64,000 nt of DNA, taken from NCBI RefSeq assembly GCF_024054565.1, contig NZ_JAMXLR010000090.1, positions 26,630-90,629 of the forward strand, read 5' to 3'. Both the position numbers and the translations under genes were made by a program. Numbering within the stretch: the stretch's first letter is position 1; every line of letters begins with the position of its first letter. Below, in pieces: positions 36,401-43,934 of the stretch. The stretch comes from Aeoliella straminimaris (GTDB lineage: Bacteria > Planctomycetota > Planctomycetia > Pirellulales > Lacipirellulaceae). The notes beneath the pieces are model-generated. The model worked only from the letters and a program-made list of their open reading frames with translations, was not told the origin of the DNA and made no database searches.

Positions 36401-37954
36401 CACGAACAGAACCCCGAAGCCGAAAACGTCAACAAGCAACTGGTCGACTTCTACCTGAGCTCCCAATACCCGCTGAAAGATGGCTTGGCCAAGGCCAAAC
36501 CTTTGATCAACGACGTGCTGCGGCAGCAAGCGGAAGATCCCGATTCGGTAAGCGACAGCATCGCCGCCTGGGCTCGACGAACAGCCGCCAAGATCCTGGC
36601 CTCCAGCGGCGACTACGAGAGCCTGCAACAGGCCGAGAAGCTGTTGGCCTCCAACGCCGTGAACAACACCCTGGCGGTGGAAGACAAGCTGCTGATGGCC
36701 ACCTTCCTGGCGCAGCGGCACGAACCCGTGTCGCGGAACAAAGCCATCAAATTGCTGGAAGAGGTTCAAGCACAACAACGCCTGAATCCTGCGTTCGACC
36801 TGACACTGGCCCAGCTCTATTTCAAGACGGACAATTGGGCCAAGTGCAATAGTCACATGCAGACCATTCTCACTCGGTACCCCGATTCGTTCCAGGTTCG
36901 TCGGGCTTACATCCAGATGCTGCTGCTCCGCGGCGGACGTAGCGATCTGAAGATCGCCGAGAGCCAGTTGGACCAATTGCAGCGAATTGCCCCCACGTCG
37001 CCAGCAACGTACGAATTGCAGGCGCTGGTGTACACCGAGACGGGCGATACCAACAAAGCCAAGCAAGCACTTCGCAAGATGTTGCCGGAGGACTTGAACA
37101 AGCTCGACAGCCAGGGCTACATGAGCGTGGCCCGGGTGGCGTCGTTGCTGACCAATTTGGGAGACACGGAGAACGCCGAGAAGCTACTGAAATTGGTGGT
37201 CGAACGACCCGATGCCAGCTTGGCCAATCAGCTGCAATTCACGCAATTCATCGGCGTGCACCGCGATGTCGACACCGCTTTTGACATGCTCGACAAGGCG
37301 GCCAACGACTCCAACTTGATTCCCGTGGCGGAAGTGGGGATGAACATCGTTCGCGCGAAGCGAAGCGAGATTGGTGACAAGTACGACGAGAAGATCGATG
37401 GCTGGATTTCCGCCGCCCGGCGAGAAGACCCGCTGTCGATCAACGCCGCGATGACCGAGGCCAGCTTCCGCGATCTACAGGGCCGCTACGAAGAAGCCGC
37501 CCAGATCTATCGCAAGCTGCTGAAGAACACCGATTTGGTGAGTAGCCAGCGCGCGGCCGTGCTGAACAATCTGGCCTACATGATCGCCCTGGGCGCTGCC
37601 AAGGCCGAGTCCACCAACGAGGCACTCGCGCTGCTGGAACAAGCCACCGCCATCCTGGGGCCCCGCTCCGACATCCTCGACACCAGGGCCACCATCCTGA
37701 TGCGTATGGGCAAATACCAGATGGCTGTGGAAGACATGGAGGCGGCTGTTACCGATGGCCCCACCGCGTCGAAGTACTTCCATAAGGCTCAAGCCCACAT
37801 GGGCCTCAACCAGAAGACCCAGGCCCTGACGGCCTGGGAGAAGGCCCAGGACATGGGGCTGACGCGGGACAGCATTGGTAGCCTGGAAGCCGACGAGTAC
37901 GATGAACTGGCCGCCGAAATGGAGAAACTCCGCGGCCAAAGCAATCGACTCTAG
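33476..37954 (+). CDS. Giant membrane-anchored tetratricopeptide-repeat protein (1492 aa)
   Basis: The ATG at 33476 is chosen because GAGGA lies 8 bases upstream and the product begins MQRYRVNYGLLIGLLVGGVV, a signal-anchor helix at residues 8-28. The rest is almost entirely alpha-helical with many TPR-like 34-residue units, for example AEGDYLGAANELQKYLGFRP, ALAGLERAQGDNPAALEQIE and, near the C-terminus, RYEEAAQIYRKLLKN with LNNLAYMIALG. A long charged helix around 910-960 (KEEAVAKRREAESALRDA) may be coiled coil. TPR arrays bind other proteins, so a scaffold role at the periplasmic face of the inner membrane is a fair inference. Partners are unknown; the next two genes, also envelope proteins with a promoter upstream of this gene, are candidates. 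Confidence 0.88.
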   Translation: MQRYRVNYGLLIGLLVGGVVAAVSVYGIWRWQMVSNAKSMLERSQQAEAEGDYLGAANELQKYLGFRPNDDETRIRQAMLWVKVAEQAMKDGEWRDFHQVRGLISNALFKYPGETQLREAYVDLLASDRRLEAGFASEQLQNVRVLLKQRPGDVELLLRKARCHNYLKEPTQAVEVLQELVGYDTETDEFVDDKALAPNNVDAYSMLSRLLLQLDRRDDAIEVEKRLVDTNPESAEAHLERGIFFTIIDQGEGSRLDYGDEADDELKKAYELDPKDTNVLRALADRALRQEDYETARQYLEQGLAEGTDNMLFYRALAGLERAQGDNPAALEQIERGLEKVGENQRPFLLVDKIDLLIDERNIAGAEDIIEEFEKEVPITYPPVEFQKARIMAVREQWLETSRALEDIRPQVIDNPRLRIQLDYLLGMAYYKCGFNEKAMEIFEQLVRENPSNAQAKGMLVELADRMGRDAPTIGGETIGKVSFNDRLKEELGKPEDQQDWEAFDNFLVNWAEENNKDEVQTKLLKIQTLVGQKKYAEARKLLLEAYNMAKDNLNVQRAVVRLVAVDPERGPENAVKLLDRTVEKFGDNWQLRLDRADLIIAQNDEDMAEQLLALTEGIDDWDRSHQVELWKGVASRLARVGKREEAEEAWNQVAQINPDDLPTLMQVFDLALARSDDEAMREAQKKVLDLVGSKKDANWAFTEAARKFVQYRNNPENEKLREEILKLVNTALAERPDWSQPYILRASLAVSERDYLEALRDYKEGFSRGRGNAFALGQYVRLLAAQGSFKEAADQLEGVQENIKVVLLGELYPEILFQVGQYSDAADAAKRLGNAGESNAKIQLWYGQFMQRLAGNQNVSKDIREDCLTEAGDALAKAVELGGESPAAWLPYVHYLLVTSAHSAAQAKELEDSGGSQAEIDKFKEEAVAKRREAESALRDAQLALEEDQQQLLLANCYREMGRWFDAESIYLLAHEQNPEAENVNKQLVDFYLSSQYPLKDGLAKAKPLINDVLRQQAEDPDSVSDSIAAWARRTAAKILASSGDYESLQQAEKLLASNAVNNTLAVEDKLLMATFLAQRHEPVSRNKAIKLLEEVQAQQRLNPAFDLTLAQLYFKTDNWAKCNSHMQTILTRYPDSFQVRRAYIQMLLLRGGRSDLKIAESQLDQLQRIAPTSPATYELQALVYTETGDTNKAKQALRKMLPEDLNKLDSQGYMSVARVASLLTNLGDTENAEKLLKLVVERPDASLANQLQFTQFIGVHRDVDTAFDMLDKAANDSNLIPVAEVGMNIVRAKRSEIGDKYDEKIDGWISAARREDPLSINAAMTEASFRDLQGRYEEAAQIYRKLLKNTDLVSSQRAAVLNNLAYMIALGAAKAESTNEALALLEQATAILGPRSDILDTRATILMRMGKYQMAVEDMEAAVTDGPTASKYFHKAQAHMGLNQKTQALTAWEKAQDMGLTRDSIGSLEADEYDELAAEMEKLRGQSNRL

Positions 37955-38194
37955 CACCTGGCCAGCCCTGGCTTTTCGCTCGCCAAGGGCATTGTGGCTC
38001 AAATAGTACCGAATCCAGCGAGAGATCGCCTGGGCGCAGCGGGCCTATGGCCTCATCCGCAGGCTGCCGACGCCGGGGCAGAGTTTGTCGCCGTGCCCTG
38101 GGCCGATTACCATATGGAAGGAGATTCATTCCTTCGCGGGAACGCCCCGGCGGAGTTCCCCCCATTCGTGTCGTTGATATCAAGGGCAGTTGCC

Positions 38195-39286
38195 GTGCGA
38201 TTTCTTACCTTGGCTTGTTGCCTCTCGCTGTCGTCCTGGGTCGTGGCTCAAGACACTTCCGGTCTCTCGGAATACCAGCAGGGAGCGGGCGCTTATTTTG
38301 CTGGACGCATCGACCAGGCCGAAGAGCACCTTACGGCTGCCCTCGAGAGCGATCCGAACGACATCCGCGCTTACTACCTGCGTGGCTTGAACCGACTGCA
38401 TGCGGGCAATCTGCCCGGGGCCCAGGCCGATCTGGCCAAGGGGGCCGAACTGGAAGTGCAGCGGGGTCCATCGCCACTGATCGACCAGTCGCTTTCATCG
38501 GTGCAGGGTTCGGCGCGGGTCACGCTCGAGCGGATTCGCCGCGCTGCCCGTCGCAGTGCCGTAGTCCAACAGCAGCGTGCCGCGTTGGAGTCTCGCAAGC
38601 AGCAGCGCGAGCAACAGGAAAAGCGCGTGCTGCGCACCGACTACCAACTGCCCATCGAGGCGCTCGCCAGTCGCTTGACGGTGGAACAGGCGCGGCAAGT
38701 GGCTGTGAAAGCCAAGCAAGGCCCCGGTAGTGCCGTGGCCACCGCAGAACCTGCGGCCCCCCCCACGGCCGAGATCGAAACGGACAGCGACAATCCATTT
38801 GCCGACGACTCTTACAACGAAGATCAGACCTTTGCCGCGACCGCGAACGAGGCTGCCGGAACCGATGAAGCACCCGCCAGCGACGGCGTCGATATTCCCG
38901 CTGCAGCACGGGGCAGCATCAGCAGCGCCCAGTTGTTTGAAATCGTGGGCGAAGTGATCGGACAGGCTGTTCAGGACCGTGCCGGCTCGGTTACCGGCGC
39001 AGTGCCGCCGATGGGCCCGATGGGACCAGGCGGTCCGCCCCCTGGAATGATGGGTGGCGGCGAAGGCGGTTTTGGCGGACCGGCCGATGGACAGGGTTTT
39101 CCCGCCGACGAACAAGGCTCTCCCGCCGCCCAGCAGTTGTTTCCCGAAGGGGAAATGGGCAGCATGAACGACTTCTCCGCTCCGGCGGCTCAGCAAGGAG
39201 GAAGCCCCTTTAACATGCAGCAGGGAGGACAAGATGCTCCGCAGAACGAGCCCGCCGGAGGGAGTCCCTTCGACCTGGCAGAGTGA
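38195..39286 (+). CDS. Secreted TPR-containing protein with Gly/Pro/Met-rich C-terminus (363 aa)
   Basis: The frame is open from further upstream, but the GTG at 38195 is preceded by AAGGG at 8 bases and starts a good signal peptide (MRFLTLACCLSLSSWVVAQ). GTG 38168 and ATG 38114 are alternatives. Residues about 25-95 form TPR-like helices (GAYFAGRIDQAEEHLTAALE, YYLRGLNRLHAGNL). A Gln/Arg-rich helix (RAALESRKQQREQQEKR) follows. The last ~130 residues are low-complexity, rich in Gly, Pro, Gln and Met. It follows the giant TPR gene on the same strand after 240 bases and probably works in the same envelope complex. No enzymatic motif is visible. Confidence 0.78.
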   Translation: MRFLTLACCLSLSSWVVAQDTSGLSEYQQGAGAYFAGRIDQAEEHLTAALESDPNDIRAYYLRGLNRLHAGNLPGAQADLAKGAELEVQRGPSPLIDQSLSSVQGSARVTLERIRRAARRSAVVQQQRAALESRKQQREQQEKRVLRTDYQLPIEALASRLTVEQARQVAVKAKQGPGSAVATAEPAAPPTAEIETDSDNPFADDSYNEDQTFAATANEAAGTDEAPASDGVDIPAAARGSISSAQLFEIVGEVIGQAVQDRAGSVTGAVPPMGPMGPGGPPPGMMGGGEGGFGGPADGQGFPADEQGSPAAQQLFPEGEMGSMNDFSAPAAQQGGSPFNMQQGGQDAPQNEPAGGSPFDLAE

Positions 39287-39451
39287 TCGCCCCCCTCATC
39301 CGTTCCAATCGATGCGGCCGGCAATTCCCCCTGCAGGACAGCCAGCACACCGCCTAATCCGTTGGCGTTGGCCCGTCGTCAGTGGTATGTTGCATCCGTA
39401 GCTCCTGCAAGTGTTGTCCCCACCTTTTTCCGCAGCCGACGGACGGACGTG

Positions 39452-40153
39452 ATGAAGCATCACGATATGAGCCAATCGATTCTTCGCAGCCTGACCAGTG
39501 TGTGCCTGCTATCACTCCTTGCGGTGTTATCCGGTTGCGAAAAAAAGCAGACCGTAAACCCGGCATTTGCGCCCCGCGAACAGTCGCCCCAGGCAAAGTT
39601 CGATCGCATTATGGCCTCGCTCAACGACAAGCTGGGCACCGATCCCATGAGTGGCAGGGATGGCATGTACGCATCTTCCCCCTCCGATGTGGGATCAGGC
39701 ACCAGCGTGATCCACTACTCGATTCAAGCCCCCACCGAAATCGCGGAGCCCGCGCCTGGCGAACTTCCCACGGCGACCATCAAAATCACACAGTCTTCCA
39801 GCTACTCGTTTTTCCCGGCCAAGCCCTCAGAAGAGGAGGAGGAAGAGGAGGACGGCGAGAAGGATTCGCAAAAGAGCAGGAATTCTTTGGGGAGCACAGA
39901 AGAGGAACTGGATTCGATGGGGATCGAGATTCTCGATCCATCCAAGGTGGATAAAGACCTGGCCGAAGCGTTCGCGCCCAAGCCGAAGCTCAAACCACTG
40001 GATACCACGGCTCGCACCATCCGCAACGACACGCACGTGACCTACCAACTGGTGTACGAGAAAGATCGCTGGCGGCTCGCCAGCCCACCAGCAGCCGATG
40101 CCATGCAGGCCACCAACATGGCGATTGAACAGGCGCTCAAGCGGCAGCGGTAG
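39452..40153 (+). CDS. Predicted lipoprotein with acidic run (233 aa)
   Basis: The ATG at 39452 (or 39467) opens a lipoprotein signal ending in the lipobox LSGC about 30 residues in. The mature part is hydrophilic and contains a Glu/Asp run (SEEEEEEEDGEKDSQK) near residue 130. It ends with a folded-looking segment (DTHVTYQLVYEKDRWRLA) of the kind seen in small NTF2-like or lipoprotein domains. No catalytic residues are recognised. It is third in a plus-strand series after the two TPR genes (165-base gap) and converges on floA. Function unknown; membrane attachment is inferred from the lipobox. Confidence 0.75.
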   Translation: MKHHDMSQSILRSLTSVCLLSLLAVLSGCEKKQTVNPAFAPREQSPQAKFDRIMASLNDKLGTDPMSGRDGMYASSPSDVGSGTSVIHYSIQAPTEIAEPAPGELPTATIKITQSSSYSFFPAKPSEEEEEEEDGEKDSQKSRNSLGSTEEELDSMGIEILDPSKVDKDLAEAFAPKPKLKPLDTTARTIRNDTHVTYQLVYEKDRWRLASPPAADAMQATNMAIEQALKRQR

Positions 40154-40217
40154 ATCGCCACTGCTGCAGCGGATCGACGCGGCAAGCCAACCCGGCTCAC
40201 CACCTCCCAGAACCACT

Positions 40218-41252
40218 TTAGGGGGCCCCGTTCTTGCTGGCGTTGGACACCTGCAAGTTGCCTTGGCGGAATGCCTCGGCCATGGCCCGCGGCACGTCGG
40301 CTTCGGCCAGCACCACACCCGCTCGATTGGCGGCCACTTGGGCCCTCATCTCTTGCTCGTGGGCAATCGCGTCGGCTCGACGCTGCTCGGCCAGTGCGCG
40401 GGCTTTGCGTGTGTCGGCCTCGGCCTGATCGGCTTGCAGCCGGGCGCCAATCTGCTCGCCGATGTCGATGTCGGCAATGTCGATCGAAACGATTTCGAAC
40501 GCCGTGTGGGCGTCGAGGCCCCGTTCCAGCACCGCCTTGCTGATGCGGTCGGGATTCTCCATCACTTCCAGATGGTCGGCCGCCGAGCCAATGGCCGTGA
40601 TGATGCCCTCGCCCACGCGGGCGATAATGGTCTCTTCGGTGGCCCCACCAATCAGTTGAGCCAGGTTGGTTCGCACGGTCACGCGGGCACGAATCTTCAA
40701 TTCCACGCCATTCTTCGCCACGGCGCTGAGCGTGGTTTTGGGCGAATTCGCCGGGTCGGGGCAGTCGATCACCTTGGGATTCACGCTGGTCTGCACCGCA
40801 TCCAGCACATCGCGGCCGGCGAGATCGATGGCCGCCGCACGGTCGAAGTCCAGATCGATGTCGGCCCGATGCGCGGCGATGATCGCCAAAATCACCCGTG
40901 GCACGTTGCCGCCAGCCAGGTAGTGGGCCTCGAGACGCCGGGTGGTGATGCCGGTGGTGGGGTCGGTCCCTACGCCCGCCTGCATGGCCCGAATCTTGGC
41001 GTCCACAATGGTCTTGGGATTCACCTGGCGCAAGCTCATGCCCACCAGGCTAAAGGGGTTCATCGGCACATTGGAGACATACGCCTGGAACCACAACCGC
41101 AGGTAGTTCCAGAACAGTGCCAGCAGGGCCACCGACAAGAGCAGGCAGATGACGCCAATGATAATCATCACAGGCCAACTACTGGCCAAATCATCCAATT
41201 CGCCCTGAGGTGGCTGCTGAGCCAGTGGCAGAAGAGTGAGACGCAGCGTCAT
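40218..41252 (-). CDS. floA: Flotillin-like protein FloA (SPFH family)
   Basis: The 344-residue protein has a single N-terminal membrane helix (VMIIIGVICLLLSVALLALF) followed by the RLWFQAYVSNVPMNPFSLVG segment characteristic of the FloA/YqfA family. The SPFH core is well preserved (LEAHYLAGGNVPRVILAIIA, DLDFDRAAAIDLAGRDVLDA). The C-terminus is the Ala/Glu-rich coiled-coil region (DQAEADTRKARALAEQRRAD). FloA forms membrane foci that organise functional microdomains and depends on the membrane for location. An nfeD gene, often adjacent to floA, is not present on either side here. It converges with the lipoprotein gene and is divergent from the DUF1559 gene. Confidence 0.95.
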   Translation of the reverse strand: MTLRLTLLPLAQQPPQGELDDLASSWPVMIIIGVICLLLSVALLALFWNYLRLWFQAYVSNVPMNPFSLVGMSLRQVNPKTIVDAKIRAMQAGVGTDPTTGITTRRLEAHYLAGGNVPRVILAIIAAHRADIDLDFDRAAAIDLAGRDVLDAVQTSVNPKVIDCPDPANSPKTTLSAVAKNGVELKIRARVTVRTNLAQLIGGATEETIIARVGEGIITAIGSAADHLEVMENPDRISKAVLERGLDAHTAFEIVSIDIADIDIGEQIGARLQADQAEADTRKARALAEQRRADAIAHEQEMRAQVAANRAGVVLAEADVPRAMAEAFRQGNLQVSNASKNGAP

Positions 41253-41632
41253 TTTTCGAACCTGAACCTTCGAGTCGCTGTGCAGTGTTTCTTGCGCGAG
41301 GGAGGCTGCGACAGGCCCGCTGGCACGATCTCCTCCCCTTGCTGATCATTCTAGCCCAGTCGGCATACCGAGAGAAGCAGCGCATGCGGTGCCACCCGCC
41401 AGCGGCCGGCTAGTACGGGCAATTCGGGTGGGGGGCGAATAAATTGCCTGGTGGGGAGCGAAAACTAGGGTTGTGGTGCCAGGTTTTGCCCTGTTTTTTG
41501 AGCAGACCGGTACGATTGACTAGCCGGGCAGGCCATTTTCGGGGATACTTAAATATTGGGTGCCCAGGGGCCGCGCCCACGCTCGTCTTACCAGAGCTTC
41601 AGGTCTACGGACATACAGAGGAGATTCGATCC
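41253..41632. other. Divergent spacer between floA and the DUF1559 gene
   Basis: No gene is supported. It must contain both promoters. On the plus strand TTGACT (41516-41521) is a fair -35, but no -10 lies at the right distance; an AT-rich stretch (TACTTAAATATT) follows 25 bases later. No operator or riboswitch was recognised. Confidence 0.4.
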
Positions 41633-42721
41633 ATGCGCCGCATGCCCAACACCCCTCGCGGTTTTACCCTTGTCGAACTATTGGTCGTCATCGCCATCAT
41701 TGGCATGCTGGTCGCCCTGCTCATCCCAGCAGTTGGCGCCGCCCGTGCGCGGATGAGGAAAGCGGCCTGCCTGAACAACATGCGCGAGATCGGCACCGCG
41801 ATGATCAACTACGACAGCACCAAGCAGCGCCTGCCGGGATACATCGAGCCGGTGCAGGCGCGGGGACGCGAATCCAAGACCCGCGGCTACGTGGCCTGGA
41901 TGCCCAACAACAACCCACCGCCCTACAGCCAGTCGGGCTACGTCAACACCGCCGAGAACGACCCCAGCGTGTCGCGTGTCGGCTGGCCGACGCTGATCCT
42001 GCCGCAGATCCAGCGGCAAGACATCTGGGAACTGGTGCAGTCGGCAGAGACCTCCAGCAATCAGCAAATCGTCCCGCAGATCGCCCTGTACGTCTGCCCC
42101 GACGACACTGACCTGACCAGTGCGGAAGACGCCGCGGGCATCACCTACTCGGTGAATTCCGGTGCATGGGACTGGAGCAGCAGCGGCGCCTTCCTGGGCG
42201 ACAGCAAGGCCAACGGACTGTTCCAGAACCTGGTGGACGGCAACACCAAGACGCGTCTCACCGATGCCACCGATGGTGCGGCCACCACCTTGATGCTGGC
42301 CGAGAACGTCACCAAGAACGAAAATTACAGTTGGTTCGGCGTGCAAGCCGGTGGCGAGCAACAACTGGGCGTAGTGTGGGTGGTGAATCCGACGCCGGGC
42401 GCCAATTGCAACGACGTCTACCAGCAGTATCCCTTCAACGACGACGGCTCGCAGGAAACGCCCGCCGTGCGCGCCGGCCAGTGGCCCGCCGACATGCCCT
42501 GCTTCGCCCGTCCGATGTCGTACCACTTCGACGATGGGTTCAATGTCATCTTCGCCGACGGTCACGGTCAATCGCTGAATGCCAGCCTCGACCCGATCGT
42601 CTACCAGCAGTTGATGACGGCCCATGGCTCGAAATGCACCGACCCGAACGACGACTCGTCGACGGTGATCGGCCAATTCCGGAGCCTGCCACCGCTGGCG
42701 GAATCGGACCTGGACAACTAG
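41633..42721 (+). CDS. DUF1559 prepilin-like protein with H-X9-DG C-terminus
   Basis: The ATG at 41633 follows AGAGGAG at 9 bases. The 362-residue protein begins with a type IV prepilin-type signal, RGFTLVELLVVIAIIG, with the conserved Glu five residues after the putative cleavage Gly. A long N-terminal helix (to about residue 50) leads into CLNNMREIGTAMINYDSTK, the typical start of DUF1559. The C-terminus has the H-X9-DG-like segment SYHFDDGFNVIFADGHG. The family is hugely expanded in Planctomycetes and resembles pseudopilins of type II secretion or pilus systems; individual roles are unknown. No secretion gene is adjacent. It lies directly upstream of the rpmI promoter. Confidence 0.92.
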   Translation: MRRMPNTPRGFTLVELLVVIAIIGMLVALLIPAVGAARARMRKAACLNNMREIGTAMINYDSTKQRLPGYIEPVQARGRESKTRGYVAWMPNNNPPPYSQSGYVNTAENDPSVSRVGWPTLILPQIQRQDIWELVQSAETSSNQQIVPQIALYVCPDDTDLTSAEDAAGITYSVNSGAWDWSSSGAFLGDSKANGLFQNLVDGNTKTRLTDATDGAATTLMLAENVTKNENYSWFGVQAGGEQQLGVVWVVNPTPGANCNDVYQQYPFNDDGSQETPAVRAGQWPADMPCFARPMSYHFDDGFNVIFADGHGQSLNASLDPIVYQQLMTAHGSKCTDPNDDSSTVIGQFRSLPPLAESDLDN

Positions 42722-42944
42722 CGACCACGCGCGCTGGTGGGCCCGCTCGTCGGGGAGCGTCGCCCTTTGCAGAACATGCCCTCACCGTTGCTGCGCGTCG
42801 GCTGGCTCCTGGGCCACCGACGGGGAGCGAAGCGGCTAGAGTCTAGCGGGTATCCGCGGCAGCACCTATGTCGATCGGGGGCACTTCGGCCCGCAGCTCG
42901 GCGTTTTTCAGCAATTCTCCTGGTTTTCCTACCACCAACGCCCC

Positions 42945-42972
42945 TTTTACCCTCGGCGCTTTCTGCTACAAT
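42945..42972 (+). promoter_or_regulatory. Promoter of the rpmI-rplT operon
   Basis: TTTTAC (42945-42950) and TACAAT (42967-42972) are separated by 16 bases. Transcription would begin near 42979 and produce a leader of roughly 118 bases ahead of rpmI, containing the hairpins at 43011-43069. The preceding DUF1559 gene ends 220 bases upstream, so independent initiation is expected. Confidence 0.5.
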
Positions 42973-43010
42973 ACGGGGCTCGCAGCGGGCTAAAGGTCTG
43001 CCCACTGCCT

Positions 43011-43069
43011 GGCCGAAGCCATTAGAGCTCCAGATCGGCCGGGGACCCACTTGGTCCCGCACTGGCCGA
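43011..43069 (+). promoter_or_regulatory. Structured 5' leader of rpmI, two mutually exclusive hairpins
   Basis: TCGGCC (43035-43040) can pair with GGCCGA downstream (43064-43069), enclosing a perfect inner stem GGGACC/GGTCCC (43042-43047 with 43053-43058). It can equally pair with GGCCGA upstream (43011-43016). Only one pairing can exist at a time. The element sits between the promoter and the rpmI start, where ribosomal-protein operons often carry autoregulatory leaders. Regulation by L20 is known in such operons of other bacteria; here it is inference. I cannot match it to a described L20 leader. Confidence 0.5.
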
Positions 43070-43096
43070 AACTACGAAACACTTACTGGTGATATC

Positions 43097-43300
43097 ATGC
43101 CGAAGCAAAAGACTCACAAGGGAACCAAGAAGCGGTTCCGCCTGACCGCCAAAGGCAAGGCCAAGCACCGCCAGTCCGGCACCAGCCACTTGGCTGCCCG
43201 CATGGACCAGAAGCGGAAGCGGAACCTGCGTGGCACCACCACCACGACCGACACCAACAGCAAGATTATCGCCCAGGCCCTGTGCGGTAACAGCTACTGA
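43097..43300 (+). CDS. rpmI: 50S ribosomal protein L35
   Basis: The 67-residue basic protein begins MPKQKTHKGTKKRFRLTAKG, the typical L35 start, and includes KHRQSGTSHLAARMDQKRKR. The C-terminus (TTTTTDTNSKIIAQALCGNSY) departs from the usual LV...RML ending. L35 is part of the large ribosomal subunit. The start at 43097 gives the canonical N-terminus; no strong Shine-Dalgarno is visible (GTGATATC precedes it). It is first in rpmI-rplT-pheS-pheT; infC, the usual upstream neighbour, is not here. Confidence 0.96.
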   Translation: MPKQKTHKGTKKRFRLTAKGKAKHRQSGTSHLAARMDQKRKRNLRGTTTTTDTNSKIIAQALCGNSY

Positions 43301-43321
43301 TTGGCTGTCGGCTATCGGCTG

Positions 43322-43365
43322 TCAGCTATCGGCCAGATGCGAACGATCTTCTGGCCGATAGCTGA
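43322..43365. repeat. 16-bp perfect inverted repeat between rpmI and rplT
   Basis: The arms 43322-43337 and 43350-43365 are perfect complements with a 12-base loop. The sequence before it repeats the same theme (GCTGTCGGCTATCGG then GCTGTCAGCTATCGG, 43304-43333), and a partial copy follows (GCTGAGAGCCGAAAGCC). This looks like a mobile-type palindromic intergenic repeat inserted in a ribosomal operon. It would form a strong hairpin in the mRNA. Confidence 0.8.
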
Positions 43366-43412
43366 TGGCTGAGAGCCGAAAGCCGCAAACAAGCGGGTCG
43401 GGCTCGATAACG

Positions 43413-43484
43413 TTTGCTCGTTCGGTGAGCAAAGGCCTGGATTCGCAACATGAGGCGCCGGTGCTAGCAGTAGCACAGGGCGCC
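43413..43484 (+). promoter_or_regulatory. Two hairpins in the rplT leader
   Basis: TTTGCTC/GAGCAAA (43413-43419 with 43427-43433) forms a 7-pair hairpin. A stronger one follows: GGCGCC/GGCGCC (43454-43459 with 43479-43484) enclosing GTGCTA/TAGCAC (43461-43466 with 43471-43476) with a 4-base loop. The second ends 4 bases before the rplT Shine-Dalgarno AAGGAA (43489-43494). Translational control of rplT, for example by L20 binding, is possible but unproven. Confidence 0.5.
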
Positions 43485-43503
43485 CCCCAAGGAAACGCCT
43501 ACC

Positions 43504-43860
43504 ATGCGTACTACCAACGGTGCGACTCGGAATCGCAAAAAGAATCGTCTCTTCAAGAAGGCCAAGGGCAATCGCGGTGGACGCCGCAACCTGCTGCGTA
43601 CCGTCAAAGAGACGGCCGTTCGCTCGGGTGCCTATTCGTTCCGCGACCGTAAGGTCCGCGCCCGCGAGTTCCGCAAGCTGTGGATCATCCGCATCAACGC
43701 CGCTGTGCGTGAGCGTGGCCTGCGTTACAGCGAGTTCATCAACGGCCTGACCAAGTCCGGCATCGAACTCGATCGCAAGGTCCTGTCCGAAATGGCCATC
43801 TCCGACCCCGCGATGTTCGACGCCGTGGTCGAAAAGGTCAAAGAAGCACTGGCTAAATGA
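43504..43860 (+). CDS. rplT: 50S ribosomal protein L20
   Basis: The 118-residue basic protein aligns along its length with L20: RNRKKNRLFKKAKGNRGGRR near the N-terminus, GAYSFRDRKVRAREFRKLWI in the middle and SEFINGLTKSGIELDRKVLS towards the end. L20 is an early assembly protein of the 50S subunit and in other bacteria represses its own operon by binding mRNA. AAGGAA lies 9 bases upstream of the ATG. The start MRTTNGATRN differs from the usual MPRVKRG. It is followed by pheS after 74 bases, a spacer with direct repeats of AAATGACCAA overlapping the stop codon. Confidence 0.97.
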   Translation: MRTTNGATRNRKKNRLFKKAKGNRGGRRNLLRTVKETAVRSGAYSFRDRKVRAREFRKLWIIRINAAVRERGLRYSEFINGLTKSGIELDRKVLSEMAISDPAMFDAVVEKVKEALAK

Positions 43861-43934
43861 CCAATTAGTTAAATGACCAAGGACCAATGCGGTTTTGGTC
43901 ATTGGATATTTGGACATTGGACATTCTCGCAGCC

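Noticed and set aside
41484..41554. Sigma70 promoter for the DUF1559 gene
   Set aside because: TTGACT and TACGAT are present but in the wrong order or at 20-22 base spacing; no acceptable pair was found.
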